In this document: positions 34,687 to 46,265 of the stretch, one piece after another
Position numbering within the stretch: the first letter of the stretch is position 1
How the letters are laid out: each line of letters opens with the position of its first letter
Source: Armigeres subalbatus
Lineage: Eukaryota > Arthropoda > Insecta > Diptera > Culicidae
DNA length: 64,000 bases
NCBI RefSeq assembly: GCF_024139115.2
Contig: NC_085141.1
Location: 398,128,042-398,192,041 of the forward strand
Direction: 5' to 3'
Made by a program: the position numbers and the translations under genes
Notes under the pieces: model-generated
What the model saw: the letters and a program-made list of their open reading frames with translations, nothing else
Databases searched by the model: none
Told to the model about the DNA's origin: nothing

Positions 34687-35191
34687 GGGTGTCGACTACC
34701 TGGAAAAACCTGGAAAGTCAGGGAAAGTCAGGGAATTTCATTTTGGACCTGGAATGTCAGGGAAAGTCAGGGAATTTAGATTGAGGTCAGGGAAAAAAAT
34801 CACAAAGTCCCCTTCAATATTTTAGATTATTTAGTTTGAGTGGTTTTGTGTCGGAGTCGTTTTGAATTGTTTGCAGTTTCCTTATTAGTAGCGTTTGAGT
34901 CATGTTCCCATCAAGCAAAATAAGTTCTGAAAATTTGTTCAAATAGGGGAACGGTTTGGCACTTCATCCCATAGCTCCTATTTCCATCGTATCAAAAACA
35001 AAGCAATGAAAATGAATTTGGTTTGTTTCTTATTTTTGTGATTTTTTTCACCAGTTAGCACGCGTGTTAGCAAAAAGATGCGACGAGATTGGTGCTGTCT
35101 TTCTTTGTTTTGCGATGAGATGAATATATGTTCAGTGAGATGGAAAACGGAACAGTTCCCCTACTTAATCATCAATCGGGAGAGTTATCTA

Positions 35192-37390
35192 TCTATATAT
35201 ATAAAACACAATGTTTGTATGTTTGTATGTATGTTTGTATGTATGTTCCAGCATAACTTCTGAACCCATTGACCGATTTCAACCAAATTTGGAACACACA
35301 TTCTTTATCTTAAGGAGACGACGATAGGGGGGTTAGGCATGCTCTTTGGAAAAGGAGGAGGGTGTGAGGGGAGGGGTATTGCTTAGTTTGTCGATCAACT
35401 CAGTGTAACTTCTGAACTCCTTGGCCGATTTCAACCTAATTTGGAACACAAATTCGTTATCTTAAGGAGACGACTATATGGGGATTATGGATGCTCTTTG
35501 GAAAAGAAGCAGGATGTGAGGGGGAGGGGTATTGCTTAGTTATCTATCAACACAGTGTAAGTCTTGAACCCCTTGGCCGATTTCAACCAAATTTGGAACA
35601 TACATTCTTTATCTTAAGGCGACGACGATAGGGGGTTAGGCATGCTCTTTGAAAAAAGGGGAGGGTGTGGGGGGAGGGGTATTGCTTAGTTATCGATCAA
35701 CTCAGTGTAACTTCTGAGCTCCTTGGCCGATTTCAAACAAATTTGGAACACACATTCTTTATGTTAAGGAGACGACGATAGAGGTGTTAGGGCTAACCTT
35801 TTAAAAGAGGGAGGGTGAGAGGGGAGGTGTATTGCTCAGTTATCAATCAACTCAGCGTAACTTCTGAACCCCTTGGCCGATTTCAACCAAATTTGGAACG
35901 CAAATTCGTTATCTTAAGGAGACGACTATATAAGGATAAGGGATGCTCTTTGGAAAAGAGGAAGAGTGTGAGGGGAGGGGTATTGCTTAGTTATCGATCA
36001 ACTCAGTGTAAGTCTTGAATCAATTGCCCGAATTCAACCAAATTTGGAGAAAACATTCTTTATCTTAAGGAGACGACGATAGAGGTGTTAGGGATAATCT
36101 TTGGAAAAGGGAGAGGGTGTGGGGGGAGGGGTATTGCTTGATTATCTATCAACTCTGTGTAACTTCTGAACCTCTTGGCCGATTTCAACCAAATTTGGAA
36201 CACAAATTTGTTATCTTAAGGAGACGACTATAGGGATTAGTCGGGAGTAGGGATGCTCTTTGGAAAGGGGGAGGGTGTGGGGGTTTTAAAATGTTTTCTG
36301 TCTTGAGGAAGCGATTTTAGTGGATGTGGGTAGATCATTTTAAAAGAGGGAGGGTGTGAGAGAGGGGTATTGTTTAGTTATCGTCTAATTCAGCATAACA
36401 TCTGAACCCATATTCTCTGTCTAAAGAAGACTATATCAGACCGGGTAGGAATGTCATAGCTGAATGAGAGAGCGGATGTATTTATTGAACTAACAGTCTA
36501 GCATACCTTTTTATCGCATGGGTCAATTCAAACCAAATTTGTAAGCACGTAATCTCTACCCAAAGGAAGCTATTAAAGAGAGGCTAGGAGGAATGCAGGA
36601 GGTTATTGGGGTTTGGTATTGTTTAGAAAACGAATTAATTAAAAATCCCTCTTATTTAGTTCATCCGATGTTCTTTGACATTGTACAATGCTCCGAAAAC
36701 AAATTGCTCGAACTTCTTAAAATTGGAAAATCCTCGACAATAACATTTCCCCAAAAATGACTTTAACGAAAATGATATTTCCCGAAAATAATACTTCCCG
36801 ATATACATATCCCAGAATATGAGATTTCGCTGAAAATAACATATCCCTGAATGAAGCAGGTCATTAACATAACACTATTCGGCCAAAGGTCATTCGACAT
36901 GAAGGGAATTTGGGATAATTATGAACAGCATCAGAAAAATCATGCATAGCAAGCATTTGCTGGGTATAAAACAATGATTATTGTTACCCTTCATCGGAAT
37001 AATGGTTTGCCCAGTGAAAAGCAATGATTGATGTGTTTTCTTCTGGATAGTAGATGTGATTGCTTCTTCAAAAGTAGGAATTTGCCCGGGATAAGTCAAT
37101 GGAGGGTGTGATCCCTTCTTTAAAAATATGCGTTCGCCTGGAATAAGGCATCGGTGGATGTTTTTCCTTCTTTAGAAATAGCTGTTTGCCCGGAATAAGG
37201 CTATTCAAACTCACGATCCCTTCTTCAAAATCAGTCAATGGTTCCAAAAGCCTTCTTTTAATCAAATGATGAAGTATCAATAAGTAAACACAATTACCCT
37301 GTTGACCAATTGGTTTTATCATTTTCCGATTGTAAAAAAATCTGCGAACCAATCTGGCAATTCCGAGCAAGGCCGGGTACATAAAGCTAG
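35192..37390 (+). mobile_element. Non-autonomous Helitron, 2,199 bp
   Basis: The 5' end TCTATATATATAAAAC follows an A. The 3' end GCCGGGTACATAAAGCTAG is followed by T, fitting insertion between A and T, TC at the start and CTAG at the end. From memory, both termini resemble insect Helitrons. Next to the 5' end is a GTTTGTAT microsatellite (35208-35245). Then come about seven copies of a ~155-bp repeat containing CCGATTTCAACCAAATTTGG (about 35255-36300), and a 51-bp repeat tract at 36950-37220. No Rep/helicase is encoded, so it would depend on an autonomous partner. Confidence 0.8.
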
Positions 37391-38990
37391 TTCCTTATAA
37401 AATTATGTTGATGTACTTATGATATAGGAAAATTTTATATAATGCAGTCTATCCTGATAAATTTAAATTGCTGACAAGTAACCAACTCTAATTAAAAACC
37501 TAATATATCACATTACTGTCTGATGAAAATGCAGCGCCTAAATGTTTGAAAACTATCTCGTGAAACCAGTCGAAACTGAATCAAATGACTGAAATAGGCT
37601 ATAGTTCAGAACCGTTCAACATACAATCAACTAGGAACCTTGTTAAAAAAACGATGAATAGTATCTCTAAACAAGATTCAGTAGGTAATGTTTTAAAAAC
37701 ATTTCGGAAACTTCCATTTGATGATGGGCTTGACTGCATTGGTCGATCCTCACGTCCTTGGGTGGTCAAAATAATAGTCATGTAGAGAGAATGACAGTGG
37801 ATAAAAGCATCATATGGTCTACCTCATATACGTAGGTGGCGAAGGTCTCAATTAAATGTTACTCGATACTCCATAATTATGCTTGGACGCAAGAGGCGAA
37901 TAATGTTGTTATCAATGGTAATGTTTTAGTTTTACATTCGCTGCTGATGTTTTTAAAACTATTTAATCGGGAAATATTCTGCTTGATCTGCGATAATTTT
38001 GTCCACAAATTACCTCAGAATTCTCACTGATAAGTAAAAAATCCCAAGGGATTTAAAAAAGCTGTGTCGATAGTTTTTATCCTGGAACTCCTCGATAGAT
38101 GTTCAGTAGTTTTTTTTTTCAAAAGCTCTGCTCCAAAAACTTGGTAGATTGTATGGTATTTACTCAAATTTGAATTGAATGTCTTCGTGAAGACGGTGTT
38201 CAAATAAATAATTCAAACCAAATTATTTAAAGTATTGCAGTGGTTAGAATGTTTTGCTGGGCTTACTGTAAGTGCTGCATAGATTTATGTGAGCTTGTAG
38301 GGATTGATCCGTAACTAATTTTAGAAGTTTATAAACTCCACAGAGAGTGAATAAGAATGCTTACTCCGTAATCATACTTGAGAGCCAATGGAGGTTTTTC
38401 GATGTTCTAGAAAATACCTAATCCGTACGATTTCTTTTTTTACGGCATTAGAAGGATTTCTAGAAGCTTCTCCGACTGTTTGGAAGTTCAAAAGTCGTGT
38501 AAAAAGATACAAAAGTTCACACAAATTTCCAGAAAGATATTGAAAACTTCAACAATTTGAAGAAGTTCATCAGATGTCTTGGATGTCTATATTGCGGCTC
38601 CAGGGAGTCCGTGAGAGTTCCTAATGGTAGATGAAGGCACCAGAAAACTTATAACATTGATTGGAGTCAATTTTAGAAACTTGTAAAATCTAATTTTGCG
38701 CTGTTACGCCTTTTTTAAATGCTGGTCTAGAAATATGAAAATCTTTCAGGAATTATGCGCATTTACTTGAATCTTTGTGAGCGACCAGAATTACCTTCGA
38801 TATTCTACAAATCCTTAATGTTCTGTTTCTAGAAGTGGCTTCCAGTAGCTCAGGAACTCATATGGATTTAAATGATTCACACATGCAGAGATTTTATTAC
38901 GTTTCTAGGAATTAAAAAAAAACATTTTTCATATCTGGATTTTTTGAGGAATGGTCTGGAAAGTCAGGGAATTTTATTTTCAAATTTAAG
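37391..38990. other. Interior of the CAGGGTG element, no gene recognised
   Basis: AT-rich, with loose GAAGTTC/CTTCTAGAA words from about 38400 to 38860 but no firm period. Open frames (for example 37585-37785 plus) are short and unrecognised. Confidence 0.35.
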
Positions 38991-39109
38991 TCGACACCCT
39001 GTCATGGCAGCAGCGGTGGAGTACATTTCTGCTACGGAGGCGTCTGGAATACCATCGATTGGTAATCATCAGTGAAAGCTTGAAAGCAGCTAAAACCACA
39101 ATTTCCTTG

Positions 39110-39410
39110 CAAGTACAAACCATTGAGTGGTTGCTGTTAATGATTCGAAAGGCCCATTTTTGGAAATTATTCGGTTCTTTGCAGAAGAGAAAGTTGAGCC
39201 CAGACAAATTTTCTTCAAAGTGCTAATCATAATTGCTAGATGGCATGGCAGAAAGTTGAAATTTTCTCCCAAGATTCTGATTCGGTTTTGTTGCTATTTA
39301 TGATTGCGAAGGTGCTATATTGAAGATCATCTTTTTATCGAAGAGCACGCTGTTCCGAAACGAAATTTCTTCAAAGTACAAAACACAATCGCTTAGTGAC
39401 GGCAGAAAGA
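39110..39410. repeat. Diverged tandem duplication of about 165 bp
   Basis: 39120-39260 and 39270-39410 share words in order: TGTTGCTATTTATGATTGCGAAGG-type, GAAATTTCTTCAAAGT..AA, AATCGCTTAG or AATTGCTAGA, and GGCAGAAAG. This indicates an old duplication. No function is apparent. Confidence 0.5.
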
Positions 39411-39535
39411 TCAATCGCAACGATGGCCTTACGTTGTCCAACGTCTACCTTGCGGTCGTGCCTTGTACACAGCCCTTCTGATATTTTTTTTTGTAAAATT
39501 TGATTATTTTCTTCATACCAAATGACCTAAGTAAG

Positions 39536-39900
39536 TAAGTCTGCCACGTCGTTGACCACCACCAAAGCTGACACACGGTTTTTGGCATCAAGATAATTGT
39601 TGCACTCATTGGCTGGGTACGTCAAAAAATCAGTAGGAATTCCCATGATTTCGAAGAATTCCTTCGTTTTATCTGTGCAAATGAAGAGAGCGTATTTTAC
39701 AAACTGATACTGTCTGTTCTGGTTGGCGTTTTCTCGACAATTTTCTACTATCACTTGATAGCTTATTCGCCAATCGTTGTGGTTTTTGAAAAATACACAG
39801 ACCTCATCTGATCCCTTCCACTAAAGATCATTTCGAGGTGATAGGCACCACAGGTGTTTTTCTTGAAATTAAAATTCTTTATTGACTTCCAAAACGCATC
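39536..39900 (-). pseudogene. Unrecognised protein remnant with one frameshift
   Basis: On the minus strand a protein-like sequence runs from about 39900 (DAFWKSIKNFNFKKN, then CGAYHLEMIFSGRD). One frameshift near 39818 leads into a frame that continues NDWRISYQVIVENCRENANQ and ends VVVNDVADLLT with a stop near 39536. The composition (mixed hydrophobic and charged, Cys and Trp present) is unlike the repeats around it. An AATGAG|ATG boundary near 39900 could be a splice acceptor. I do not recognise the family; it may be the last exon of a decayed cellular or transposon gene. Confidence 0.35.
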
Positions 39901-41100
39901 TCATTTTTTGATTTTTTAAGAACCCATTTTGCTGCTCCAAGTATCGCACAGTATTTCGATTCTTATGACACTGCAATGCTGTGTACAAACAAAGATTAAA
40001 CCTATGATGATCAATTTTATACTAATAAATAATAAATACCTTTTCATTCCTTCACAACATTTTTTATTCTTCTAATTATACACGACTTTAGCTTGAAATC
40101 AAATCCCGATAGAGTCGTAAATAACAAACCATCAATAACTTTAGAAGTACACTCCTACAAAGACCGCTTTTTAACAAAATGCTGGTAACAGACGTTTTGT
40201 CGTAGATCTGGCTTTGCGTTGCCCACTAATGGTATTTTAAAAACCTTACGCAACGGTTTTAGATTGAGCTTTCTGTTTTTATTCATTTCAAACTAGTTTC
40301 GCAGAATGACACAAATTATCACTTAACCCATATTAAAGCTTTTCTTCCTCTATGTACTTCATAACATGTCAAAATTTTCACAAATCATCTATCACATATT
40401 CACATACACCAACAACAGCATTCAATATAATTCACGCACACTGATAAAATTCATCATCAATGCATACATTGAACCACGTGTTGCGAGACACAACATGCAT
40501 GTTGTTATTCAAGCTGCATTTTCAGTGGCATTCTTTATCGTCACTATAAAAAACTAATGTGGTCTGTCGCTTTATCTCATCTTTGTATGAATCTAATGTA
40601 TTTTCCACTCCAAGGAATCTAAAATTAAAGGAGTGGGAATGTGTATTGGTTCTTAATTCAAATTTTAGATGAATATAAGCTGGAACAAATCCCAATTAAT
40701 GACTCGCGATCAAACCTGTCAGATCATAAAACTTTTTAATTATTACCATTTCGAACATACACTCAGCAATCATCAAAAGGAGGAGCAAAAACACCATCCC
40801 GCTTTTAGTTATGCTTATAAAAATTTAATTATAACATTTGAACATACAATAAGAAAGTTCTATGTGACACCTTGCATTTCTTTAAATACAAACATATCAG
40901 AATTTTCAAGTTGTGGAACAGATTTTAAGTATCTCATGGGAATACGCCGACTTGATAAGACAAAATGATTCCGATGCTATTGCAATGTTGTGTTATACCT
41001 GGACCCACGGTAATTTAACCGTTATTCATCTGAACACTTTTTAATTTCAACCCCGTTCGTTTAAGAATCGTTCAAATTAAAAATTGTTCAAACCCAGCGC
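39900..41100. other. AT-rich stretch, no gene recognised
   Basis: The 99-codon plus-strand frame at 40669-40968 and the 63-codon frame at 40366-40557 have no recognisable motif and AT-driven composition. No repeats stand out. Confidence 0.35.
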
Positions 41101-41109
41101 TGTATCGTG

Positions 41110-41245
41110 TGGTTGGCAGGGGTATGTGTCATTTGACATAAAGTCATTTGGCATATCGGTTATTTAGCATAACGGACATTTAGTATAATTTTGAACTGCG
41201 ATAAAAGAGTGGGTCATTTGGCACACCGGACATTTGGCATAATTT
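41110..41245. repeat. CATTTGGCATAA-type variant of the 17-bp repeat
   Basis: Words GTCATTTGGCATATCGG, TTATTTAGCATAACGGA and CATTTAGTATAATTTT follow each other at about 17-bp steps. This is a variant of the GGCC repeat in which GGCC is replaced by GGCA. Confidence 0.55.
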
Positions 41246-41439
41246 GGAATATTGAAGGGGAAGGGGAAACGATTATTCGATATATTTTTTTTTCTCATAG
41301 ATGAAGTAAAACGAGGATATGTTCTGATAAATTTCACCATTCCGATAACTGCAAAACTGTTGTCACTATCGAATTGCAGTTAAATGGCTTTATCGAACGT
41401 CTATTGTAATACGGTCAAACCCCTATTCTGTAAGAAAAG

Positions 41440-41795
41440 ATAACTCCACCATTTCCTTAATCCTGGCAAGTGCCCACTTTTAAAGAAGAAATCACATTCA
41501 CCATTGCCTTACCCCGGACAAACGCTTAGTTTAAAGCAGGAATCACATCCATCATTGCCTTAATCCGGGCAAGCATCTGCTATTCTGGAAAAGATCACAT
41601 TCACCATTGCCTTAGCCCAGGCCGGCGCTTACTTGTTCAAAGGGATCACATCCATCATTGCCCTAATACGGGCAAACGCCTACTTTTAAAGAAGGCATCG
41701 CATCCATCATTGTCATATTCCGAACAAAACCATACCTTCAACGAAGGAACCACATCGACCATTGCCTTAAACCAGACAAGCGCAATGGTGAATGT
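41440..41795. repeat. 51-52-bp tandem repeat, about 7 copies
   Basis: The word CACATCCATCATTGCCTTA recurs near 41493, 41544, 41596, 41647 and 41699, giving a 51-52-bp period; units also contain CGGGCAAGCG and TTTAAAGAAGGAATC. The same unit in reverse orientation fills 36950-37220 inside the Helitron. Confidence 0.8.
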
Positions 41796-42182
41796 GACAG
41801 ATGCGTTATTTTTTAAAACGAAAACATAATAATTCTTGGCTTTCGCTGGGCCATCAGGTAAATGATGAAAAAGAAATTCCCAAATTAGGGGAACATACCT
41901 CTGAGCCGACTTGATAAATATTGATTAATGATAAATGTTATTCCTCAGATCGCATTTGATACAGTGACATTTACATTCCAGTAAACCAGAATCTTGTATC
42001 ATTTTAAAAATGAAAAACAAACAGGAGCTTTGAATATTCGATGATCTCTTGTAAATTGAATTTGATTTTCTCTTGGATCTATATAAACTGGTAAAGCTTT
42101 TAACGAGGATGAGTATTTTAAATGACGCTGAATAAGAGAATCTGCATCGAGGGATTCCAGTAACGATGACAACTGACCTTCT

Positions 42183-42330
42183 GGCCAAATGTCCTATTCG
42201 GCTAAATGTCCTATTCGGTCAAATGCCCTTCTTAGCCAAATGTCCTGGTCGGCCAAATGTCCTATTCGGCCAAAAGTCCTATTCGGTCAAGCAACCTTTC
42301 GGTCAAGCCCTTTCTATGGAGACATTGACT
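42183..42330. repeat. 17-bp tandem repeat (TATTCGGCCAAATGTCC), about 7 copies
   Basis: Clean 17-bp steps with few changes, without the GAAGTGAG core seen elsewhere. The 65-codon plus frame at 42189-42386 is a repeat artefact. Confidence 0.8.
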
Positions 42331-42418
42331 TGAAAAAAAAAATCCTGGTGCAAGGAGAATTCTATGGGAAGCTTATCGATCTGTAGAGGTTATTGAGGAT
42401 CTAGAAGTCATTTTGTGA

Positions 42419-42475
42419 GTGTTGTGTTCTGATAGGGCGCATTCTGAAATTGACACTGAACTCAATATAGTGCAC
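42419..42475 (+). mobile_element. Fragment of the gypsy-type LTR start
   Basis: TGTTGTGTTCTGA..GGGCGCATTCTG through GAACTCAATATAGTG matches the beginning of the 3' LTR at 57048 with a 4-base insertion. The rest of the LTR is absent; it is cut off close to the MITE that begins at 42481. Confidence 0.7.
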
Positions 42476-42480
42476 AATAG

Positions 42481-43545
42481 GACAGCCCAAGGGGCAACTA
42501 ACTCTAAACTTTCGACAGTATCCAAAAATACTAACAAATACTAGCGAAAAACTACGTCGTATCTATGGTAAATTAATCGAAGAGCCCCGGTTGGGGAAGC
42601 ATGAAAAACAACGCCACCCAGTCGATACAGTACACCCAGTTTTAAGCAACACATGATTTCAGTCTCCTTTAAAATATTAAAAAATCACTGAACAATTATT
42701 TCTATTACAATTACTTTTTAAACAACCTTTGGAGCCCACGTTTCAGTTTGATGGTATTAGAAACATAAAATGCGGTTTGAAAGTTATCTAGAATCCGTGG
42801 AAGATAGAAATCATGTGTTTCCTATACGGGGGAGCACTATGTTTCATCAACTAACTGACAAACGACATAACAACCGAACTAGCAACCGTTTCATTGTTTG
42901 ACGAAAATCGTGGATACTAGAAATATCACGAAATACTATTGCGAGACAATGGGTCGTATGAATAAAAAGTAGTAAGTTCGAGTTTACTACATTTTGAGTA
43001 GTAAACGTCACATGTGGAACATGTTCATATGAATAAAAGAGACTTTACTACTCTACACATTTCGTACATACTACAAACAACTGATTCGGTATGAATAAAA
43101 GAGAGTTTACAACTGATTTCTTGTAGTCTGCTCAAGACGTTGCTACTCATGTTTCAAATGCAGATTATTCATCAGAATCGAAGCGAATCGGCTTTGTTCT
43201 TGAAAACAGAAGTCCAATTTAAGGAAAACAAACAAAACAGACATGTCTTTTGTTGATTAGCTGCAAAAAAATGATGAAATCATCATCGTCATAATGTGGT
43301 CTATTTGTTTTGACGTTTCTGCATGAGAAAATGGTAGTAAACTGTAGTAAAACCTCAAGTTCGAATGTAGCATATGCCATAAGTTCGAAAAGTTTTTTTA
43401 ATTCATATCAATCATGTAATTTTCTCTGTGGACTGTATTTTTGCGTAGATACTACAAGCGCTGAGTTTTGCTACTTTTTATTCATACGACCCAATGAGTG
43501 ATATTATCGCAAAGTTTAGAGTTACTTGCCCCTTGGGATAGCCCC
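42481..43545. mobile_element. ~1.06-kb TIR element with a second TIR element nested inside
   Basis: CCCAAGGGGCAACTAACTCT near 42486 pairs with AGAGTTACTTGCCCCTTGGG near 43519-43538, giving ends of about 30 bp. Within it, TGGGTCGTATGAATAAAAAG (42951) pairs with CTTTTTATTCATACGACCCA (ending 43494), marking an inner element of about 545 bp. Neither has coding capacity. Target duplications were not clear. Confidence 0.7.
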
Positions 43546-43618
43546 ATATAAAGGAGTGGCCAAAACTACCAAAAGGTCAATTTTCGATTTGGGCGAATAA
43601 AATGTGATGAATACACAG

Positions 43619-44304
43619 TAGACTGGCCCAGATTACTATGGGGAGAAAAAAATGTTGTTGAATTCCACGGGGCACCCCAGAATTGTGTCTTTGGGTGAGA
43701 AAATCAATCTCTGAAAATTTCAGCTCAATCGCTTGTTGCATAAGCTGGCGCATTTGATTTGAAGTTTGTATGGGGATTTCAGCCAAAATGTATAGAAAAA
43801 TACACCTCCGTCACTCATTCGATCTGGAAATTGGTTCTGATTGCTCGATTGACCTCAGAATTGCAAAAACGGCAGTTGGTATGCTACAGAACAATTTCAC
43901 AGAACATTGCAAGATGATCAAATGAACTTTTATATAATTTTCGGCTGATTTGTGTATTTTTGGGTTTTTTTTTATCGAATCGCATCAGCCGAAACCTATG
44001 TAAAAGTTTATTTAATCATCATGCAATTTTCTGTGAAATTGTTCTGTAGCATACCAACTGCCGTTTTTGCAATTCTGAGGTCAATCGAGCAATCAGAACC
44101 AATTTCCAGATCAAATGAGTGACGGAGGTGTATTTTCCTATACATTTTGGCTGAAATCCCCATACAAACTTCAAATCAAATGCGCCAGCTTATGCAACAA
44201 GCGATTGAGCTGAAATTTTCAGAGATTGATTTTCTCACCCAAAGACACAATCCTGGGGGGTGCCCCGTTGAATTAGACAACTTTTTGTTTCCTGGGCCAG
44301 TCTA
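43619..44304. mobile_element. 686-bp foldback hAT-type MITE
   Basis: TAGACTGGCCCAG / CTGGGCCAGTCTA ends are flanked by a perfect 8-bp duplication ATACACAG (43611-43618 and 44305-44312). The two halves are almost fully complementary for about 330 bp, with a short centre near 43960. The frame at 43577-43786 (minus) is a chance reading of one arm. Confidence 0.9.
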
Positions 44305-44341
44305 ATACACAGCTTAAAACCTTTATTTCTATAGTCAGGAC

Positions 44342-44757
44342 CTGAGAGAGAGAAGACAGCTCGCTTTATTTACATTAATCCTAATGTCACCGCGATCCAG
44401 TCACTGCGAACCGAAAAAGTAAACACTGCGATGCAACTTCAAATGGTCGTAACCAAAATTATTTATTTGGCAATTTATGTTCGGAACTTTTCTTATATCT
44501 GTTACAGTGAATTAAACCCGCAATTATCCATGTGAATGATCCCGTATTATGAGAAATCGGTTTTGATCCACGTTAGGAAGTTCATAACCATTAAAATCAG
44601 CTAATTTGAACAAGTTTTTATTGCAGTGAAAAATGTGGCTTCCGACGTTATGAAATGTTACTTTGATTTGCTGAGCTTCCACGGTTTTCACACAAATAAA
44701 GAAGAAGAAGACATAGTAAATAAACGATCTGTCAGTGAGCTGGCTTCTCTCTCTCAG
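44342..44757. mobile_element. 416-bp hAT-type MITE, copy 1
   Basis: Ends CTGAGAGAGAGAAGACAGCT and the reverse complement of AGCTGGCTTCTCTCTCTCAG match for about 22 bp. The flanks GTCAGGAC (44334-44341) and GTCATGAC (44758-44765) agree at 7 of 8. The interior is about 90% or more like copy 2 at 46266. It is non-coding and carries a GAAGAAGAAG run near the right end. Confidence 0.88.
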
Positions 44758-44904
44758 GTCATGACGATTCTTATTTTTTAGATTTTTCAGGGACGGTTGG
44801 GGGCGTTTAAACTAGCCCCTCCTAGAAATGATATTTTTACGTTTTTTGGGAAAACGGACAGCGTTGCCATGTTTTCGTCTCAAAAGTAACATATTTATAT
44901 ATCG

Positions 44905-46235
44905 TTACACGTAAAAAAATAACCTTATATGTTATGGCAAAAAAACCATTCGAAAATACTTATACTCTTCATTATGCCACCTTATGAATGATCCCATATC
45001 AAAAAGCTAATAACATTCATAAGTTAATGAAAAGTATAAGTTTCCGAATGCAGAGCTGGCATTTCCTCACACACTGTGCACAATGAGGAGATTTTAATAC
45101 ACACCACAGAGAGTAACGCTGATCCTCATCGTGTAATAAAGCCAGCACGATGAGTGAGGACGAAGACGAAGAGTGAGAAAATTATTCTGGTGAGAGTTGG
45201 GCCAACACAAACTTGTGCCACTTGGTGGAATATTCTTTAAAGTTATATTGTTTTTCATGATGCTCACAGAAATACTTTGGAATACAAACATATTTCGGTG
45301 GGGTTTCAATGAAGTTTTGCGCTCCATGCTTAAAAATATAACATTGCCAAATAAGGGTTGCATAAAGAAGAAGAAGAAGAAGAAGTCAAAATATGATATT
45401 TGAAAGGAATGGCATGGGAAAGCAAACGGTAAAATTTTGAAAACGCTTTTCAATAATTCTAGAAGCAATTTAGATAAAAGTGGTTGGGGGTCGTTTACCT
45501 AAGTTGACATTTAAATAATAAGAGTAAATTAATATTTCAACGACAAACACACAAAAACCCGTTATCAGAGCAGGAGTATTTTGGGCATAATGCATCAAGT
45601 AAAAATATAGTACTGAAATGAAATAATGGAACTTTATATAAGTTCCATGTTTTCTGTTTTCGTTTCGATTTCATTACCTGAGATTACCTGACGGAAATTG
45701 AATTAAGAAATTGTCAGTAACACTGGTGTGGCGTAATAATGTTGGTAATACAAAGGCTTCTGAATAGTTTTGCCCACAGACATCCCAAAAGCAAGCGAAA
45801 ACAAAAACATCTTATTACGCATAAAAAGTATCAACAGCTATGTTAAACTTTAGCAATGTATACTTTCATTCTGTTCGATTCACCGTTATATCAAAACTCA
45901 TTGAGGAACACGGTGTGTTTATTTCATCATTTATCCTCAACTCTTCGTGTCTGACAAATGCATTCGCTGCAGAGTAAAAACACAAAGAGGCCTCACTGCG
46001 TTGAGGAAGAGAAAAAATGAGCGATAATTGAAACACACTCTCTCCGGTATTTTTGAGAAGTGCGAAAGACACGCACATTTTGATTACTCTGAGGAGTATG
46101 CCAGCCCTACCGAATGTATGTGACTAATGCGATGTATAAGTTTTTCTTATACATGTCATTAAGCGCCTACTTTGGCAAAAAAGCATTATAAATATTAATA
46201 ATAAACAACATTGATTTTTTTTACGTGTACAAAGC
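44905..46235. mobile_element. Possible 1.3-kb element with TACACGTAAAAAAA ends
   Basis: TTACACGTAAAAAAATAACC near 44907 pairs with TTTTTTTTACGTGTAC near 46215-46230. GAATGCAGAGCTGGCATTTCC at 45048 and GGAGTATGCCAGCCCTACCG at 46092 also face each other. Interior frames (for example 45094-45468 minus) look non-coding. No target duplication was identified. Confidence 0.4.
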
Positions 46236-46265
46236 TCTTAAACAGATCTATGCAATAGGCTTGAT

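Larger units (their letters stand above)
34687..39002. mobile_element. ~4.3-kb element with CAGGGTGTCGAC ends, hosting a Helitron
   Basis: CAGGGTGTCGAC at the left and GTCGACACCCTG at the right are exact inverted ends. CCTGGAAAGTCAGGGAA words occur subterminally at the left (several copies), and a GGTCTGGAAAGTCAGGGAAT word at the right. The flanks carry a near-match, GTCATGC (left) and GTCATGGC (right), a possible imperfect 8-bp duplication of hAT type. No transposase is recognisable. A Helitron occupies 35192-37390. Confidence 0.6.

Noticed and set aside
35208..36400. Possible CRISPR-like regular repeat
   Set aside because: The ~155-bp units are contiguous tandem repeats with no unique spacers and sit between Helitron ends in an animal genome.
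38996..39075. Resemblance of AAVEYISATEAS to the AAVLEYLTAE region of histone H2A once the CAGGGTG element is removed
   Set aside because: Only about ten residues are similar; the flanking sequence does not continue as H2A in any frame, so chance is more likely.
45094..45468. 124-codon minus-strand ORF with a poly-Phe stretch
   Set aside because: The Phe run comes from a GAAGAAGAAG microsatellite; the rest is AT-rich and inside a probable non-coding element.
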